Origin: Thalassolituus alkanivorans
GTDB taxonomy: Bacteria > Pseudomonadota > Gammaproteobacteria > Pseudomonadales > Oceanobacteraceae
Assembly: GCF_020447205.1 (NCBI RefSeq)
Contig: NZ_JAJAEL010000008.1
Coordinates: 1-41,481 of the forward strand
Reading direction: 5' to 3'
Length of the DNA: 41,481 bases
Shown: positions 16,518 to 25,370 of the stretch, piece after piece
Numbering within the stretch: position 1 is the first letter of the stretch
How the letters are laid out: the number at the start of each line of letters is the position of its first letter
The notes under the pieces: model-generated
Databases searched by the model: none
Told to the model about the DNA's origin: nothing
The model's input: only the letters and a program-made list of their open reading frames with translations
Translations under genes and position numbers: made by a program

Positions 16518-17894
16518 TCAGCCATAGAGCTGATCCGGTAACCAAGTGGCCAATTGCGGGAAGATGGCCAGCAGCAGCAGGATCAACAGCTGAATGGCAA
16601 TAAAAGGCATGACGCCGTGATAAATGGTGCGGGTGGCAATTTCTTTTGGCGCTACACCACGCAGGTAAAACAGGGCAAAACCAAAGGGTGGCGTGAGGAA
16701 TGAGGTCTGCAGATTAATGGCAATCATAATGCCCAGCCAGACCGGGTCGACGCCCATCATCAGCAGTACCGGCGCAACAATTGGCACCACCACAAAGGTG
16801 ATCTCGATAAAATCGAGAATAAAGCCGAGCAGGAAGATCACCAGCATCACGATCAGCATGGCACTGAACACTCCACCAGGCAGGCTGGTAAAGGCCGAAT
16901 GCACCAACTCTTCGCCACCAAAACCGCGGAATACCAGCGAGAACAGCGCAGCCCCGATAAAGATCAGGAACACCATGCTGGTGACCTGCAGGGTGGCATC
17001 CATCACTTCTTTTAAACGCGCAATATCAAACTCGCGGTAAGCAATGGCCAGCAGCAGGGCGCCACCGGCACCGATACCGGCGGCTTCGGTGGGGGTAGCA
17101 ATACCGGTCAGAATTGAGCCGAGCACGGCGATAATCAGCGCTAGTGGTGGCAGCAACCCTTTGAGTAATTCGAGCACAAAAGCGCTGTCCAGTGGTGGCC
17201 GGTCACTGACGGCCGGTGCGGCTTGTGGACGGAACAGAGCCACCAGACCGATGTACAGCAGATAAGCGGCAACCAGCATCAGGCCGGGGATCAGTGCACC
17301 AACAAATAAATCGGCCACTGAGATGGTTTCCGGGCTGAAAATACCCATCTTCAATTGCGCCTGCTGGTACGAGCTGGACAGCACATCGCCAAGAATAATC
17401 AGCGCCGTCGATGGCGGAATAATCTGCCCCAGCGTGCCGGTTGCGCAGATGTTGCCGGTTGCCAGCGCCGGACTGTAGCCCTGACGCAGCATGGTCGGCA
17501 ACGAGATCAGGCCCATGGTCACTACGGTGGCGCCAATAATACCGGTGCTGGCCGCCATCAGCATGCCAACAATCACCACAGAAAAACCCAGACCACCGCG
17601 CACCGGGCCAAACAGCAAGCCCATATTGCGCAACAGACGTTCGGCGATACGCGATTTCTCCAGCATCACGCCCATAAACACAAACAGCGGCACCGCGATC
17701 AGGATCTGGTTGCTGAGAATGCCGAACATACGGTTCGGCAGCGCATGCAGGAAGGCATCATCCAGCGTACCGGTTAATACGCCGACACCGGCAAACAGCA
17801 GCGAGGTACCGGCCAGGGTAAAGGCCACCGGAAAGCCACACATCAGAACGAGGCAGACCAGCACAAATAACAGCAGCGGCATTAACTCAGCCAT
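16518..17894 (-). CDS. dctM: TRAP transporter large membrane subunit (DctM family)
   Basis: The 458-residue protein is a 12-segment ion-transporter-superfamily permease that couples sodium to substrate import in TRAP systems. Evidence includes the start LLLFVLVCLVLMCGFPVAFTL, the repeated re-entrant motifs ASTGIIGATVVTMG and TGIATPTEAAGIGAGGALL, PPSTALIILGD, and LTPPFGFALFYLRG near the end. It overlaps dctQ by 8 bp. No DctP-type binding protein gene is in the window, so the substrate cannot be inferred. The sequence type fits the dicarboxylate/mannitol-chloroaromatic TRAP group only loosely. Confidence 0.93.
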   Translation of the reverse strand: MAELMPLLLFVLVCLVLMCGFPVAFTLAGTSLLFAGVGVLTGTLDDAFLHALPNRMFGILSNQILIAVPLFVFMGVMLEKSRIAERLLRNMGLLFGPVRGGLGFSVVIVGMLMAASTGIIGATVVTMGLISLPTMLRQGYSPALATGNICATGTLGQIIPPSTALIILGDVLSSSYQQAQLKMGIFSPETISVADLFVGALIPGLMLVAAYLLYIGLVALFRPQAAPAVSDRPPLDSAFVLELLKGLLPPLALIIAVLGSILTGIATPTEAAGIGAGGALLLAIAYREFDIARLKEVMDATLQVTSMVFLIFIGAALFSLVFRGFGGEELVHSAFTSLPGGVFSAMLIVMLVIFLLGFILDFIEITFVVVPIVAPVLLMMGVDPVWLGIMIAINLQTSFLTPPFGFALFYLRGVAPKEIATRTIYHGVMPFIAIQLLILLLLAIFPQLATWLPDQLYG

Positions 17895-18429
17895 AGTGCT
17901 TTTCTACCTCCGCGCTTTCATGTGCATCGGTGTGTGGCACGAAGGTATTGGCCAGCTCGGCCAGCGCCTGCAGAATAATCAGCAGCGGCAGGGCGACGAT
18001 CAGGCTTTTGAGCAGATAAACAAAGGGCAGGCCGCCGGTTTCCGGCGATTTTTCGCCAATGGCCCAGGCGTTGGCCACGTAATCCCAGCTGACCCAGAGC
18101 ATAAACAGGCACACCGGCAGTACCAGTAACAGAATACCGAGACGGTCTACCCAGGCCTGACGCTGTGGCGACCAGTTGCGGTAGAACACATCCACCCGCA
18201 CATGTCCGCCCTGCTGCCAGGTATAGGCCGCGCCCAGCATAAACAGCGACGCATGCAGATACATCACCGCTTCCTGTAAGGCAATGGACGGGATATTGAA
18301 GCTGTAGCGCAGCACGACCACAAGACAGGAAAAGATCACCATCAGCAATGACAGCCAGCGTACGGATTCGCCGATAAGCCGGGTGAGCCGGTTCAGTTGT
18401 AGCAGGGAATTCAGCAGGTTCTGGGTCAT
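17887..18429 (-). CDS. dctQ: TRAP transporter small membrane subunit (DctQ family)
   Basis: The 180 residues show the four-helix DctQ pattern: WLSLLMVIFSCLVVVLRYSF, LQEAVMYLHASLFMLGAAYTW, LGILLLVLPVCLFMLWVSWDYV and LLKSLIVALPLLIILQALAEL. The conserved GGHVRVDVFYRNWSPQRQAWVD loop, with Arg and Asp, is typical. It precedes and overlaps dctM. Upstream is the pstS promoter region, not a binding protein gene. Confidence 0.92.
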   Translation of the reverse strand: MTQNLLNSLLQLNRLTRLIGESVRWLSLLMVIFSCLVVVLRYSFNIPSIALQEAVMYLHASLFMLGAAYTWQQGGHVRVDVFYRNWSPQRQAWVDRLGILLLVLPVCLFMLWVSWDYVANAWAIGEKSPETGGLPFVYLLKSLIVALPLLIILQALAELANTFVPHTDAHESAEVEKHYG

Positions 18430-18522
18430 CGGGTGCTCTTATTATTGGCGGCAGAACAAGGGCGCAGCAGGCCCGGGCGGCGCATTATACCCACAGAACA
18501 TGCGGCTTGCAGTCCGATTCCT

Positions 18523-18596
18523 GTGTCACACAACTGTCATGGTGTTGTAATAAATTGCCTGCCTGTCATATTTCTGTAACATTGCGCTCCAATAAT
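18523..18596 (+). promoter_or_regulatory. Two Pho boxes and promoter of pstS
   Basis: The proximal box has the 7-4-7 layout CTGTCAT-ATTT-CTGTAAC at 18563-18580. A -10-like AATAAT starts 10 bp later at 18591. A distal copy, GTGTCAC-ACAA-CTGTCAT, is at 18523-18540. The consensus direct repeat is CTGTCAT with 4-bp spacers. PhoB-phosphate bound here would activate pstS under phosphate limitation. Confidence 0.85.
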
Positions 18597-18662
18597 CACG
18601 TTCATCCAATAGCCAACGCTGTTCCTGGATTGGTAACAACCGGAATACAAAAGGAAGCAAAG

Positions 18663-19706
18663 ATGAAAAAAGCTCTGTTAGCTGGCGCCGCAATGCTGGC
18701 ATCTGTCGTAAGTGTTACGGCTCACGCTGAACGTGATTACATCAGCATTGTGGGTTCCTCCACTGTTTACCCGTTCTCTACCGTTGTGGCTGAGCGTTTC
18801 GGCAAAGCAACAAACTTCCGTACTCCGAAAGTTGAATCTACCGGTTCCGGTGGCGGCCTGAAGCTGTTCTGTTCTGGTGTGGGTGATGCGACACCGGATA
18901 TCACCAACTCTTCCCGTGCGATCAAATCTTCTGAAATCGAACTGTGCGCCAAAAATGGTGTAACTGAGATCGTTGAAGTGATGGTTGGCTATGACGGTAT
19001 CGTATTTGCCAACACAGCAGCGGCTCCACATATGGAACTGACCCGTAAGGATATCTTCCTGGCGCTGGCAAAAATGGTTCCGGCTAAAGACGGTTCCGAC
19101 ACACTGGTCGAAAACCCGTACAAAACCTGGAAAGACGTAAACCCTGCTCTGCCAGCGAAGAAAATCGAAGTTCTGGGACCACCACCAACATCCGGTACCC
19201 GTGATGCCTTCGTAGAACTGGCAATGGAAGGTGGTTGTAAGGCTTTCCCATTCATCAAAGCGATGAAAGACAGCGACAAGAACAAATACAAAGCGGTATG
19301 TCATGGTCTGCGTGAAGACGGCGCTTATGTTGAAGCCGGTGAAAACGATAACCTGATCGTACAGAAACTGGTCGCTAACCCGGATGCATTCGGTATCTTC
19401 GGCTTCAGCTTCCTGGAGCAGAACGCAGATAAAGTGCAGGGTTCAACCGTTGACGGTAAACTGCCGACCTTTGACGCGATCTCCGATGGTTCTTACCCGG
19501 TCAGCCGCTCCCTGTTCTTCTATGTTAAGAAGGCACACGTTGGCGTAATCCCTGGTATTGAAGAATATCTGGCTGAATTCACCTCTGAGCGTGCGATGGG
19601 TGAAGACGGTTACCTGGCAGATAAGGGCATGATCCCGATGACGGATGAAGAACGTGTCCGCGTACTGAAAACTGTGAAAAATCTGACACCGCTGGCCGCT
19701 AAGTAA
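18663..19706 (+). CDS. pstS: Periplasmic phosphate-binding protein PstS
   Basis: PstS captures phosphate for the PstCAB importer. From ATG 18663 (AAAGGAAG upstream) the precursor has 347 residues, with a signal peptide MKKALLAGAAMLASVVSVTAHA. Phosphate-loop motifs follow: GSSTVYPFST, STGSGGGLKLFCSG, NSSRAIK and SGTRDAFVE. The open frame extends upstream to 18507, but that extension would run through the Pho boxes and lacks a ribosome site. Transcription starts from the Pho-box promoter. A hairpin after the gene should leave pstS mRNA in excess over pstCAB. Confidence 0.96.
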   Translation: MKKALLAGAAMLASVVSVTAHAERDYISIVGSSTVYPFSTVVAERFGKATNFRTPKVESTGSGGGLKLFCSGVGDATPDITNSSRAIKSSEIELCAKNGVTEIVEVMVGYDGIVFANTAAAPHMELTRKDIFLALAKMVPAKDGSDTLVENPYKTWKDVNPALPAKKIEVLGPPPTSGTRDAFVELAMEGGCKAFPFIKAMKDSDKNKYKAVCHGLREDGAYVEAGENDNLIVQKLVANPDAFGIFGFSFLEQNADKVQGSTVDGKLPTFDAISDGSYPVSRSLFFYVKKAHVGVIPGIEEYLAEFTSERAMGEDGYLADKGMIPMTDEERVRVLKTVKNLTPLAAK

Positions 19707-19735
19707 GCAGCGAGCGCGGTCTGAAGACCCGCGGT

Positions 19736-19766
19736 AAAAGCCGAGGCAATCGCCTCGGCTTTTGCA
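19736..19766 (+). terminator. Attenuating terminator between pstS and pstC
   Basis: AAAAGCCGAGGC and GCCTCGGCTTTT form a 12-bp perfect stem with a 4-base loop 30 bp after pstS. The T-run is encoded within the stem (TTTT then GC), suggesting partial read-through into pstC. Confidence 0.8.
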
Positions 19767-19795
19767 TGTCACAACCACTTAAAGATCAATGACCC

Positions 19796-21169
19796 ATGAA
19801 TTACAGTAGCTTGATCATTGCGGTTCTGATTCTTCTCGGCGGAGCTTATCTGCTGGGACGGAACCGGGCCCGGGCAATTGCCAGCCAAGGCATGCGCCTG
19901 CATTCACTGCCAACTCACTACGGTGCGTTGATGGCCCTGTGGACGGGCCTGCCGCCACTGTTATTACTGCTAATCTGGGGGCTGGCCGAAGCGCCGGTCA
20001 TTGATCATCTGCTGATCGCCCAGCTGCCGGAAGCCATTCAGCAGGGCAGCTCGTCTGATATTCAGCTGGCCATCAGCAAAGTGCATAACCTGGCTATTGG
20101 TTCAGGTATCAGTGCGGCACCGGAGCTGGAACCGGCGGTGCGCCATCTGATCGAACTGCAGGAACGTACTCTGCTGTTGCACAGTGGCATGGTGTTGTCG
20201 CTGGCGCTGTTGGGTATTGCGTTAACCTGGCGCCGCATTAAAGCCGATATGCGCGCCCGTACCGAGGTTGAAAGCATTGTCCGCCGTCTGCTGTTTGCCA
20301 GCTCCGGTGTGGCGGTACTGACCACCCTCGGTATTCTGGCGTCAGTGCTGTACGAGGCGTGGCAGTTCTTCGGTAAAGTCAGCCCGTTTGAATTTCTGTT
20401 TGGCACCACCTGGTCTCCTCAGGTGGCTCTGCGTGCCGACCAATCCGGCTCCTCCGGCAGTTTTGGTGCGGTACCACTGTTTGCCGGTACCTTGCTTATT
20501 TCTTTAATCGCGATGTTTATCGCGGTGCCTGTTGGTCTGATGGCGGCGATTTATTTATCGGAATACGCCACGCCGACTATCCGCCAGTACGCCAAACCGG
20601 CGCTGGAAATTCTGGCTGGTATTCCAACCGTTGTGTACGGCTTCTTTGCCGCGTTAACGGTGGCTCCGGTGATCCGTGAGCTGGGTGAGTCGATGGGGCT
20701 GACGGTATCGTCGGAAAGTGCGCTGGCCGCCGGTCTGGTGATGGGGATTATGATTATTCCGTTCGTTTCATCGTTGTCGGATGACGTGATCAACGCCGTG
20801 CCACAATCGCTGCGCGATGGCAGTTATGGTCTGGGTGCCACCAAGAGCGAAACCGTTAAAGAAGTGGTTATTCCGGCAGCTCTGCCCGGTATTGTTGGTG
20901 CCATTATGCTGGCGGTATCGCGTGCCATTGGTGAAACCATGATCGTTGCCATGGCGGCCGGTCTGGCTGCGAATCTGACGGCTAACCCGCTGGATTCGGT
21001 GACCACCGTAACCGTACAGATCGTAACCCTGCTGGTGGGTGACCAGGAATTCGATTCACCGAAAACATTGGCGGCCTTCGCGTTGGGACTGGTGCTGTTC
21101 CTGGTGACGCTGGCGCTCAACTTCGTTGCCCTGAAAGTAGTACAGAAATATCGGGAACAATATGACTAA
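19796..21169 (+). CDS. pstC: Phosphate ABC transporter permease PstC
   Basis: PstC is one of the two channel subunits. At 457 residues it is longer than E. coli PstC (about 319). The first 150 residues add three membrane segments (SSLIIAVLILLGGAYLLG, LWTGLPPLLLLLIWGLA, SGMVLSLALLGIALTW) and a soluble loop rich in Ile/Leu/Ala. The core permease follows, with FGAVPLFAGTLLISLIAMFIAVPVGL and the ATPase-contact loop SLRDGSYGLGATKSETVKEVVIPAALPGIVG. The gene overlaps pstA by 8 bp. Extended PstC proteins are known in pseudomonads and relatives. Confidence 0.94.
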   Translation: MNYSSLIIAVLILLGGAYLLGRNRARAIASQGMRLHSLPTHYGALMALWTGLPPLLLLLIWGLAEAPVIDHLLIAQLPEAIQQGSSSDIQLAISKVHNLAIGSGISAAPELEPAVRHLIELQERTLLLHSGMVLSLALLGIALTWRRIKADMRARTEVESIVRRLLFASSGVAVLTTLGILASVLYEAWQFFGKVSPFEFLFGTTWSPQVALRADQSGSSGSFGAVPLFAGTLLISLIAMFIAVPVGLMAAIYLSEYATPTIRQYAKPALEILAGIPTVVYGFFAALTVAPVIRELGESMGLTVSSESALAAGLVMGIMIIPFVSSLSDDVINAVPQSLRDGSYGLGATKSETVKEVVIPAALPGIVGAIMLAVSRAIGETMIVAMAAGLAANLTANPLDSVTTVTVQIVTLLVGDQEFDSPKTLAAFALGLVLFLVTLALNFVALKVVQKYREQYD

Positions 21170-22442
21170 TACCTCTTTAAGTACCCGCGAAAAAGTTGAA
21201 AAAAGCATGGTGCGCCGCCGTGCGGCGGAAAAGCGTTTCCGCACGTACGGTATGGCATCGGTGTTGTTTGGTCTGCTGTGTCTGGTGGGATTGTTTGGCG
21301 ACATCATCAATAAAGGTGCGTCGGCGTTCCGTCAGACGGTTATTCAGACCGAAATTCTGATCGATGCAGACTTTCTCGGTATTAACAAAAAAGCCGATGA
21401 CCAGGAAATCCGTAATGCTGATTTCGAAGGTCTGATTAAGCAGCACTTCAAAGCTATGGTGCAGCCGCAGGGGCGCGGTGAGCGCCGCCAGCTGTACAGC
21501 ATGATCAGTGCCGGTGCAGCCTGGCAGCTGCAGGAAGCGGTGATTGCAGACCCGTCGTTATTGGGCAAGAAGCTGAGTGTTAACCTGATTGCGGATGACG
21601 ATGTTGATCAGTGGTTCAAACATGACCGTGGAACCGAGCTTCATAATAACCGTATGAGTGAAACTCAGGTGAAATGGCTTGAGCAGTGGATTGATCAGGA
21701 CATGCTGAAGACCCAGTTCAACACCTTGTTCTTTGTTAACGGTGATTCGCGTGAGCCTGAGCTGGCCGGTATCCGTGGTGCTATTACCGGTACCTTCCTG
21801 ACCTTGCTGGTTACCTTTCTGCTGTCGTTCCCGATTGGTGTGGCGGCGGCTATTTATCTGGAAGAATTTGCTCCGCGTAACAAAATTACCGAGTTTGTTG
21901 AAATTAATATCAATAACCTTGCAGCGGTGCCATCCATTACTTTTGGTCTGCTCGGTCTGGCTATTTTTATTAATATTTTCGGTGTGGCACGTTCCACCCC
22001 GCTGGTCGGTGGTCTGGTGCTGACGCTGATGACTTTGCCGACCATTATTATTTCCGGTCGTGCAGCGATTAAAGCCGTACCGCCATCCATCCGCGAAGCG
22101 GCCTTTGGTCTGGGTGCTTCGAAAATGCAGGTGGTCTTTCACCACGTATTGCCGCTGGCATTGCCGGGCATGCTGACCGGTACCATTATTGGTATGGCTC
22201 AGGCATTGGGTGAAACGGCACCGCTGCTGATGATCGGTATGGTGGCCTTTGTGGTTGATGTGCCAGGTTTTATTAATGACCCGTCCACCGTATTGCCGGT
22301 ACAGATTTTCCTTTGGTCAGACAGTCCTGAGCGTGCCTTTATGGAGCGTACGTCCGGTGCCATTATGGTGCTGCTGGGCTTCCTGGTGACGATGAATACC
22401 GCCGCGGTGATGCTGCGCCGTCGTCTGGAACGCCGCTGGTAA
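21162..22442 (+). CDS. pstA: Phosphate ABC transporter permease PstA
   Basis: PstA is the second channel subunit. Its 426 residues exceed E. coli PstA (296). One membrane segment (MASVLFGLLCLVGLFGDI) is followed by about 140 extra soluble residues with DDQEIRNADFEGLIKQHF. The permease core starts at ITGTFLTLLVTFLLSFPIGVAAAIYLEEFAP. The ATPase-contact motif is SIREAAFGLGASKMQVVFHHVLPLALPG. It overlaps pstC at its start and precedes pstB by 41 bp. Confidence 0.94.
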   Translation: MTNTSLSTREKVEKSMVRRRAAEKRFRTYGMASVLFGLLCLVGLFGDIINKGASAFRQTVIQTEILIDADFLGINKKADDQEIRNADFEGLIKQHFKAMVQPQGRGERRQLYSMISAGAAWQLQEAVIADPSLLGKKLSVNLIADDDVDQWFKHDRGTELHNNRMSETQVKWLEQWIDQDMLKTQFNTLFFVNGDSREPELAGIRGAITGTFLTLLVTFLLSFPIGVAAAIYLEEFAPRNKITEFVEININNLAAVPSITFGLLGLAIFINIFGVARSTPLVGGLVLTLMTLPTIIISGRAAIKAVPPSIREAAFGLGASKMQVVFHHVLPLALPGMLTGTIIGMAQALGETAPLLMIGMVAFVVDVPGFINDPSTVLPVQIFLWSDSPERAFMERTSGAIMVLLGFLVTMNTAAVMLRRRLERRW

Positions 22443-22483
22443 GTGGTCTGACACATTAACGATTTGATTGGATTAAAGAGATT

Positions 22484-23287
22484 ATGAGCATCATCGAAAA
22501 CCACAAAACCAATGGCGCCGCTTTTTGTGAAAATCCGAAATTAAAGGCCCGTGATGTCGGCGTTTTTTACGGTGAAAAACAGGCCATTTTTGATGTCAGC
22601 CTGGATATCGGTGCCAACGAAGTGATTGCCCTGATCGGCCCGTCCGGTTGTGGTAAATCGACCTTCCTGCGTTGTCTGAACCGTATGAATGACACCATCG
22701 ATATCTGCCGTATCAGTGGTGAAATTCTGCTCGACGGTGAAAATATTTACGATCCGAAAGTGGATGTCGTGCCTTTACGTGCGCGGGTTGGTATGGTGTT
22801 CCAGAAGCCGAACCCGTTTCCGAAATCCATTTATGACAACATCGCCTATGGCCCGCGAATTCACGGCCTGGCGCATTCACGTGTTGACCTGGATGAGATC
22901 GTGGAAAAAAGTCTGCAGCGTGCAGGCCTGTGGAATGAAGTAAAAGATCGTCTGCACTCACCCGGCACAGGTTTGTCCGGTGGTCAGCAACAGCGTCTGT
23001 GTATCGCCCGCACTATTGCGGTCGATCCGGAAGTGATTCTGATGGATGAACCCTGCTCAGCGCTGGATCCGATTGCAACGGCTAAGATTGAAGAACTGAT
23101 CGACGAACTGCGTGAGAATTACACCATCGCCATCGTTACCCACTCTATGCAGCAGGCTGCGCGGGTGTCACAGCGTACGGCGTATTTCCACCTTGGTCAG
23201 CTGATTGAAGTAAACCCGACCGATCAGGTGTTTACGACGCCTCAGCACACATTAACAGAAGCCTATATCACCGGCCGTTTCGGGTAA
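22484..23287 (+). CDS. pstB: Phosphate ABC transporter ATP-binding protein PstB
   Basis: PstB powers phosphate import. The 267 residues include Walker [10 protein letters not shown] near 50, [20 protein letters not shown] typical of PstB, signature [13 protein letters not shown], Walker B VILMDEP and the D-loop CSALDP, then the switch His in [13 protein letters not shown]. Sequence length and motifs match the family closely. It is translated from ATG 22484 with AAAGAG upstream and is followed by phoU after 12 bp. Confidence 0.97.
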   Translation: MSIIENHKTNGAAFCENPKLKARDVGVFYGEKQAIFDVSLDIGANEVIALIGPSGCGKSTFLRCLNRMNDTIDICRISGEILLDGENIYDPKVDVVPLRARVGMVFQKPNPFPKSIYDNIAYGPRIHGLAHSRVDLDEIVEKSLQRAGLWNEVKDRLHSPGTGLSGGQQQRLCIARTIAVDPEVILMDEPCSALDPIATAKIEELIDELRENYTIAIVTHSMQQAARVSQRTAYFHLGQLIEVNPTDQVFTTPQHTLTEAYITGRFG

Positions 23288-23299
23288 GGGGACGCGACA

Positions 23300-24013
23300 A
23301 TGGAAATGAATTTTAACCAGCATATTTCCGGACAGTTTAACGCTGATCTGGAAGCGATCCGCAACCATATGATGGGTATGGGTGGTCTGGTCGAGCGTCA
23401 GGTGGCTAATGCAATTGAGGCTATCTGCAGCGGTGATACCCGTGTGGCCGATGATGTTATCCGCCGTGAAGACGAAGTGGATAAGATGGAAGTGAACATC
23501 GACCACGAGTGCACGCAGATTCTGGTGCGTCGCCAGCCGGCTGCTTCTGACCTGCGCATGGTACTGGCAGTATCCCGCGTTGTGCGCGATCTTGAGCGTA
23601 TTGGTGACGAAGCCAGCAAGATTGCCATTCACACTCTGGAAGTTGCCGATAACAGCAGCAACCAGCTGTGTCAGCAGGCGATGCGTTATATGGGCGCTGA
23701 AGTTGTGAAAATGATTTCCGGTGCACTGGATGCTTTCGCCCGTCACGATGTGGATGGCGCCATTGACGTTGTGCGCAACGATAAACTGGTCGACCAGCAG
23801 TACGCTTCGGCCCTGCGTGAACTGATCACTTATATGATGGAAGATCCGCGCTCTATCGGTCAGGCGATCAATATCCTGTGGATTCTGCGTGCCATCGAAC
23901 GTATTGGTGATCACGCCCGTAACATTTCGGAGCAGGTGATTTATCTGGTGAAAGGAACCGACGTTCGCCACAGCTCACTGACTGAAATAGAAGAACAGGC
24001 CAACAAAGAGTGA
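23300..24013 (+). CDS. phoU: Phosphate signalling protein PhoU
   Basis: PhoU links the Pst transporter to the PhoR kinase and dampens the Pho response when phosphate is plentiful. The 237 residues form two three-helix repeats. Each carries the metal-binding E/DxxxD pattern: LERIGDEASKIA in the first and IERIGDHARNISEQVIYLVKG in the second. The N-terminal MEMNFNQHISGQFNADLEAI is typical. It is the last gene of pstSCAB-phoU and ends in a clear terminator. Confidence 0.96.
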   Translation: MEMNFNQHISGQFNADLEAIRNHMMGMGGLVERQVANAIEAICSGDTRVADDVIRREDEVDKMEVNIDHECTQILVRRQPAASDLRMVLAVSRVVRDLERIGDEASKIAIHTLEVADNSSNQLCQQAMRYMGAEVVKMISGALDAFARHDVDGAIDVVRNDKLVDQQYASALRELITYMMEDPRSIGQAINILWILRAIERIGDHARNISEQVIYLVKGTDVRHSSLTEIEEQANKE

Positions 24014-24036
24014 TTTTTGTACGCTGACTGAATATC

Positions 24037-24063
24037 AAAGCCCGCCTCAGTGCGGGCTTTTTT
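24037..24063 (+). terminator. Terminator of the pst-phoU operon
   Basis: AAAGCCCGC and GCGGGCTTT form a 9-bp stem with loop CTCAGT, followed by T residues, 24 bp after the phoU stop. Confidence 0.92.
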
Positions 24064-24168
24064 GTGGATACAAGTCAGGATTGTACGCACCGGAATAAAG
24101 CAAAGTGGCGTATCTGGGCTTAACTTAGACAGATAGCCGGGAGGTATATTCATAAAACATTCACGGAA

Positions 24169-24231
24169 TTGTCATCTGGCTGCAATAAATGTTGTTGATG
24201 TCATAATTCTGTAATGTAACTGAAACAGAAT
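24169..24231 (+). promoter_or_regulatory. Pho boxes and promoter of the porin gene
   Basis: The proximal box ATGTCAT-AATT-CTGTAAT lies at 24198-24215 with a -10-like CAGAAT beginning 10 bp later at 24226, the same spacing as at pstS. A weaker upstream copy TTGTCAT-CTGG-CTGCAAT is at 24169-24186. Together with the phoU terminator they account for the 303-bp gap before the porin; 24064-24168 shows nothing more. Confidence 0.8.
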
Positions 24232-24316
24232 TGTCACCTATCGGCCAGCCTGTTGCCTGATACGGCACTTACCGGTAATGGGCCATAACACTGCACGACA
24301 TTATTCAGGACTCATT

Positions 24317-25285
24317 ATGAAAAAAATCGCCTTATCTCTCGCTATCGCCTCTCCGGTTCTGGTTCAGGCTGAAACCATTAATCTTGAAATTGAAAAGCCG
24401 GAATTCTACGGCAAGATCAACGTCACTCAGGAATTTGTGCAGCCAGAAAACGCCGGTAACTTCTCTCAGCTGAACTCCAATGCATCCCGCCTGGGTGTGA
24501 AAGGTAAGATTGCTCTGGAGCATGGCCTGAAGGCTGTATACCAAGTTGAATATGAAGTATTTGCTGATAATGGTGCAAAAAAACTGAAAGGCGAAGACGA
24601 TAACGGGGACAAATTCGAGTACGACTCTACCCTGTCTCAGCGTAATACCTTTATCGGTATCGAAGGTGGTTTTGGCCGTGTGCAGGCCGGTATGTTTGAT
24701 ACACCGTTCAAAAGCGTACAGAACAAAGTCGATCTGTTTAACGATCTGCGTGGTGATATCAAAAACATCATTTCCAAAAGCGAAAACCGCTCAAAGAACA
24801 GTGTGCAGTATACCTCCCCGTCTTTTGCCGGTCTGGTTGCAACTGTTGATCATCTGAACTCCGAAGATGAAGACACAAACAACGGCCTGTCAGCGTCTCT
24901 GGCGTATACCCGTGGCGATATTTACGTAGCCTATGCCTATGACAACGAAGTAAACGGTGAGAAAGTTGACGCTCAGCGTGTGGTTGGTCAGTACAAAGTG
25001 GGCGCGGTGCAGCTGGGCGCGCTGTGGGAAACTCTGGACACTGATGGCAACTCTGAAGAAGGCTGGATGGCCTCTGCAGCATTCAAAGCAACGTCTGACG
25101 TAACGCTGAAGGCTCAGTACGGCGCGTCTGATATTAAGAAAGAAGGTGGCGTGAGCTACAGTCTGGGTGCTGATTACAAGCTGGCTAAAAATGCCAAGAC
25201 CTTTGTTTATGCAACCAGCGAAGAGTCTGATGACGAAAGCGTAAACGCTCAGTACTACGGTGCGGGTCTGGAATACAAATTCTGA
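24317..25285 (+). CDS. General outer-membrane porin, predicted Pho-regulated
   Basis: The 322-residue precursor has a short signal peptide (MKKIALSLAIASPVLVQA). A beta-barrel sequence with alternating hydrophobic strands follows, FYGKINVTQEF, SRLGVKGKIALEHGLKAVYQVEYE, RNTFIGIEGGFGRVQAGMFDTPF and more, ending in the C-terminal Phe of AGLEYKF. It resembles the Gram-negative general porin family rather than OprP/OprO. The GGFGRVQAGMFDTPFK segment is a typical L3 constriction neighbourhood. ATG 24317 is preferred over 24278 because only it is followed by the signal peptide. Its Pho-box promoter suggests a PhoE-like role in phosphate or anion entry; that function is inferred. Confidence 0.9.
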   Translation: MKKIALSLAIASPVLVQAETINLEIEKPEFYGKINVTQEFVQPENAGNFSQLNSNASRLGVKGKIALEHGLKAVYQVEYEVFADNGAKKLKGEDDNGDKFEYDSTLSQRNTFIGIEGGFGRVQAGMFDTPFKSVQNKVDLFNDLRGDIKNIISKSENRSKNSVQYTSPSFAGLVATVDHLNSEDEDTNNGLSASLAYTRGDIYVAYAYDNEVNGEKVDAQRVVGQYKVGAVQLGALWETLDTDGNSEEGWMASAAFKATSDVTLKAQYGASDIKKEGGVSYSLGADYKLAKNAKTFVYATSEESDDESVNAQYYGAGLEYKF

Positions 25286-25315
25286 TAGCGGCATGTGTCG
25301 ATGCTGAAAGCAGAA

Positions 25316-25346
25316 ACAAAAAAGCGCCGTTAAGGCGCTTTTTTTG
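25316..25346. terminator. Bidirectional terminator between porin and phoR-like gene
   Basis: A-rich GCGCC-GTTAA-GGCGC T-rich: a 5-bp GC core extended by six A:T pairs, with an A-run on one side and T8 on the other. It sits between two convergent genes and can end both transcripts. Confidence 0.88.
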
Positions 25347-25370
25347 TGTCCGCGTTAAGGCGTTAAATAC

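Noticed and set aside
17355..18129. His/Gln-rich plus-strand frames opposite dctQM
   Set aside because: Low-complexity reverse reading of a membrane protein gene, with no start signal or family resemblance.
18569..18596. Possible second divergent promoter for dctQ in the pstS upstream region
   Set aside because: No clear -35/-10 pair on the minus strand; left unannotated.
18507..18662. N-terminal extension of pstS
   Set aside because: It would place the Pho boxes and -10 inside the coding region; the signal peptide and ribosome site both start at 18663.
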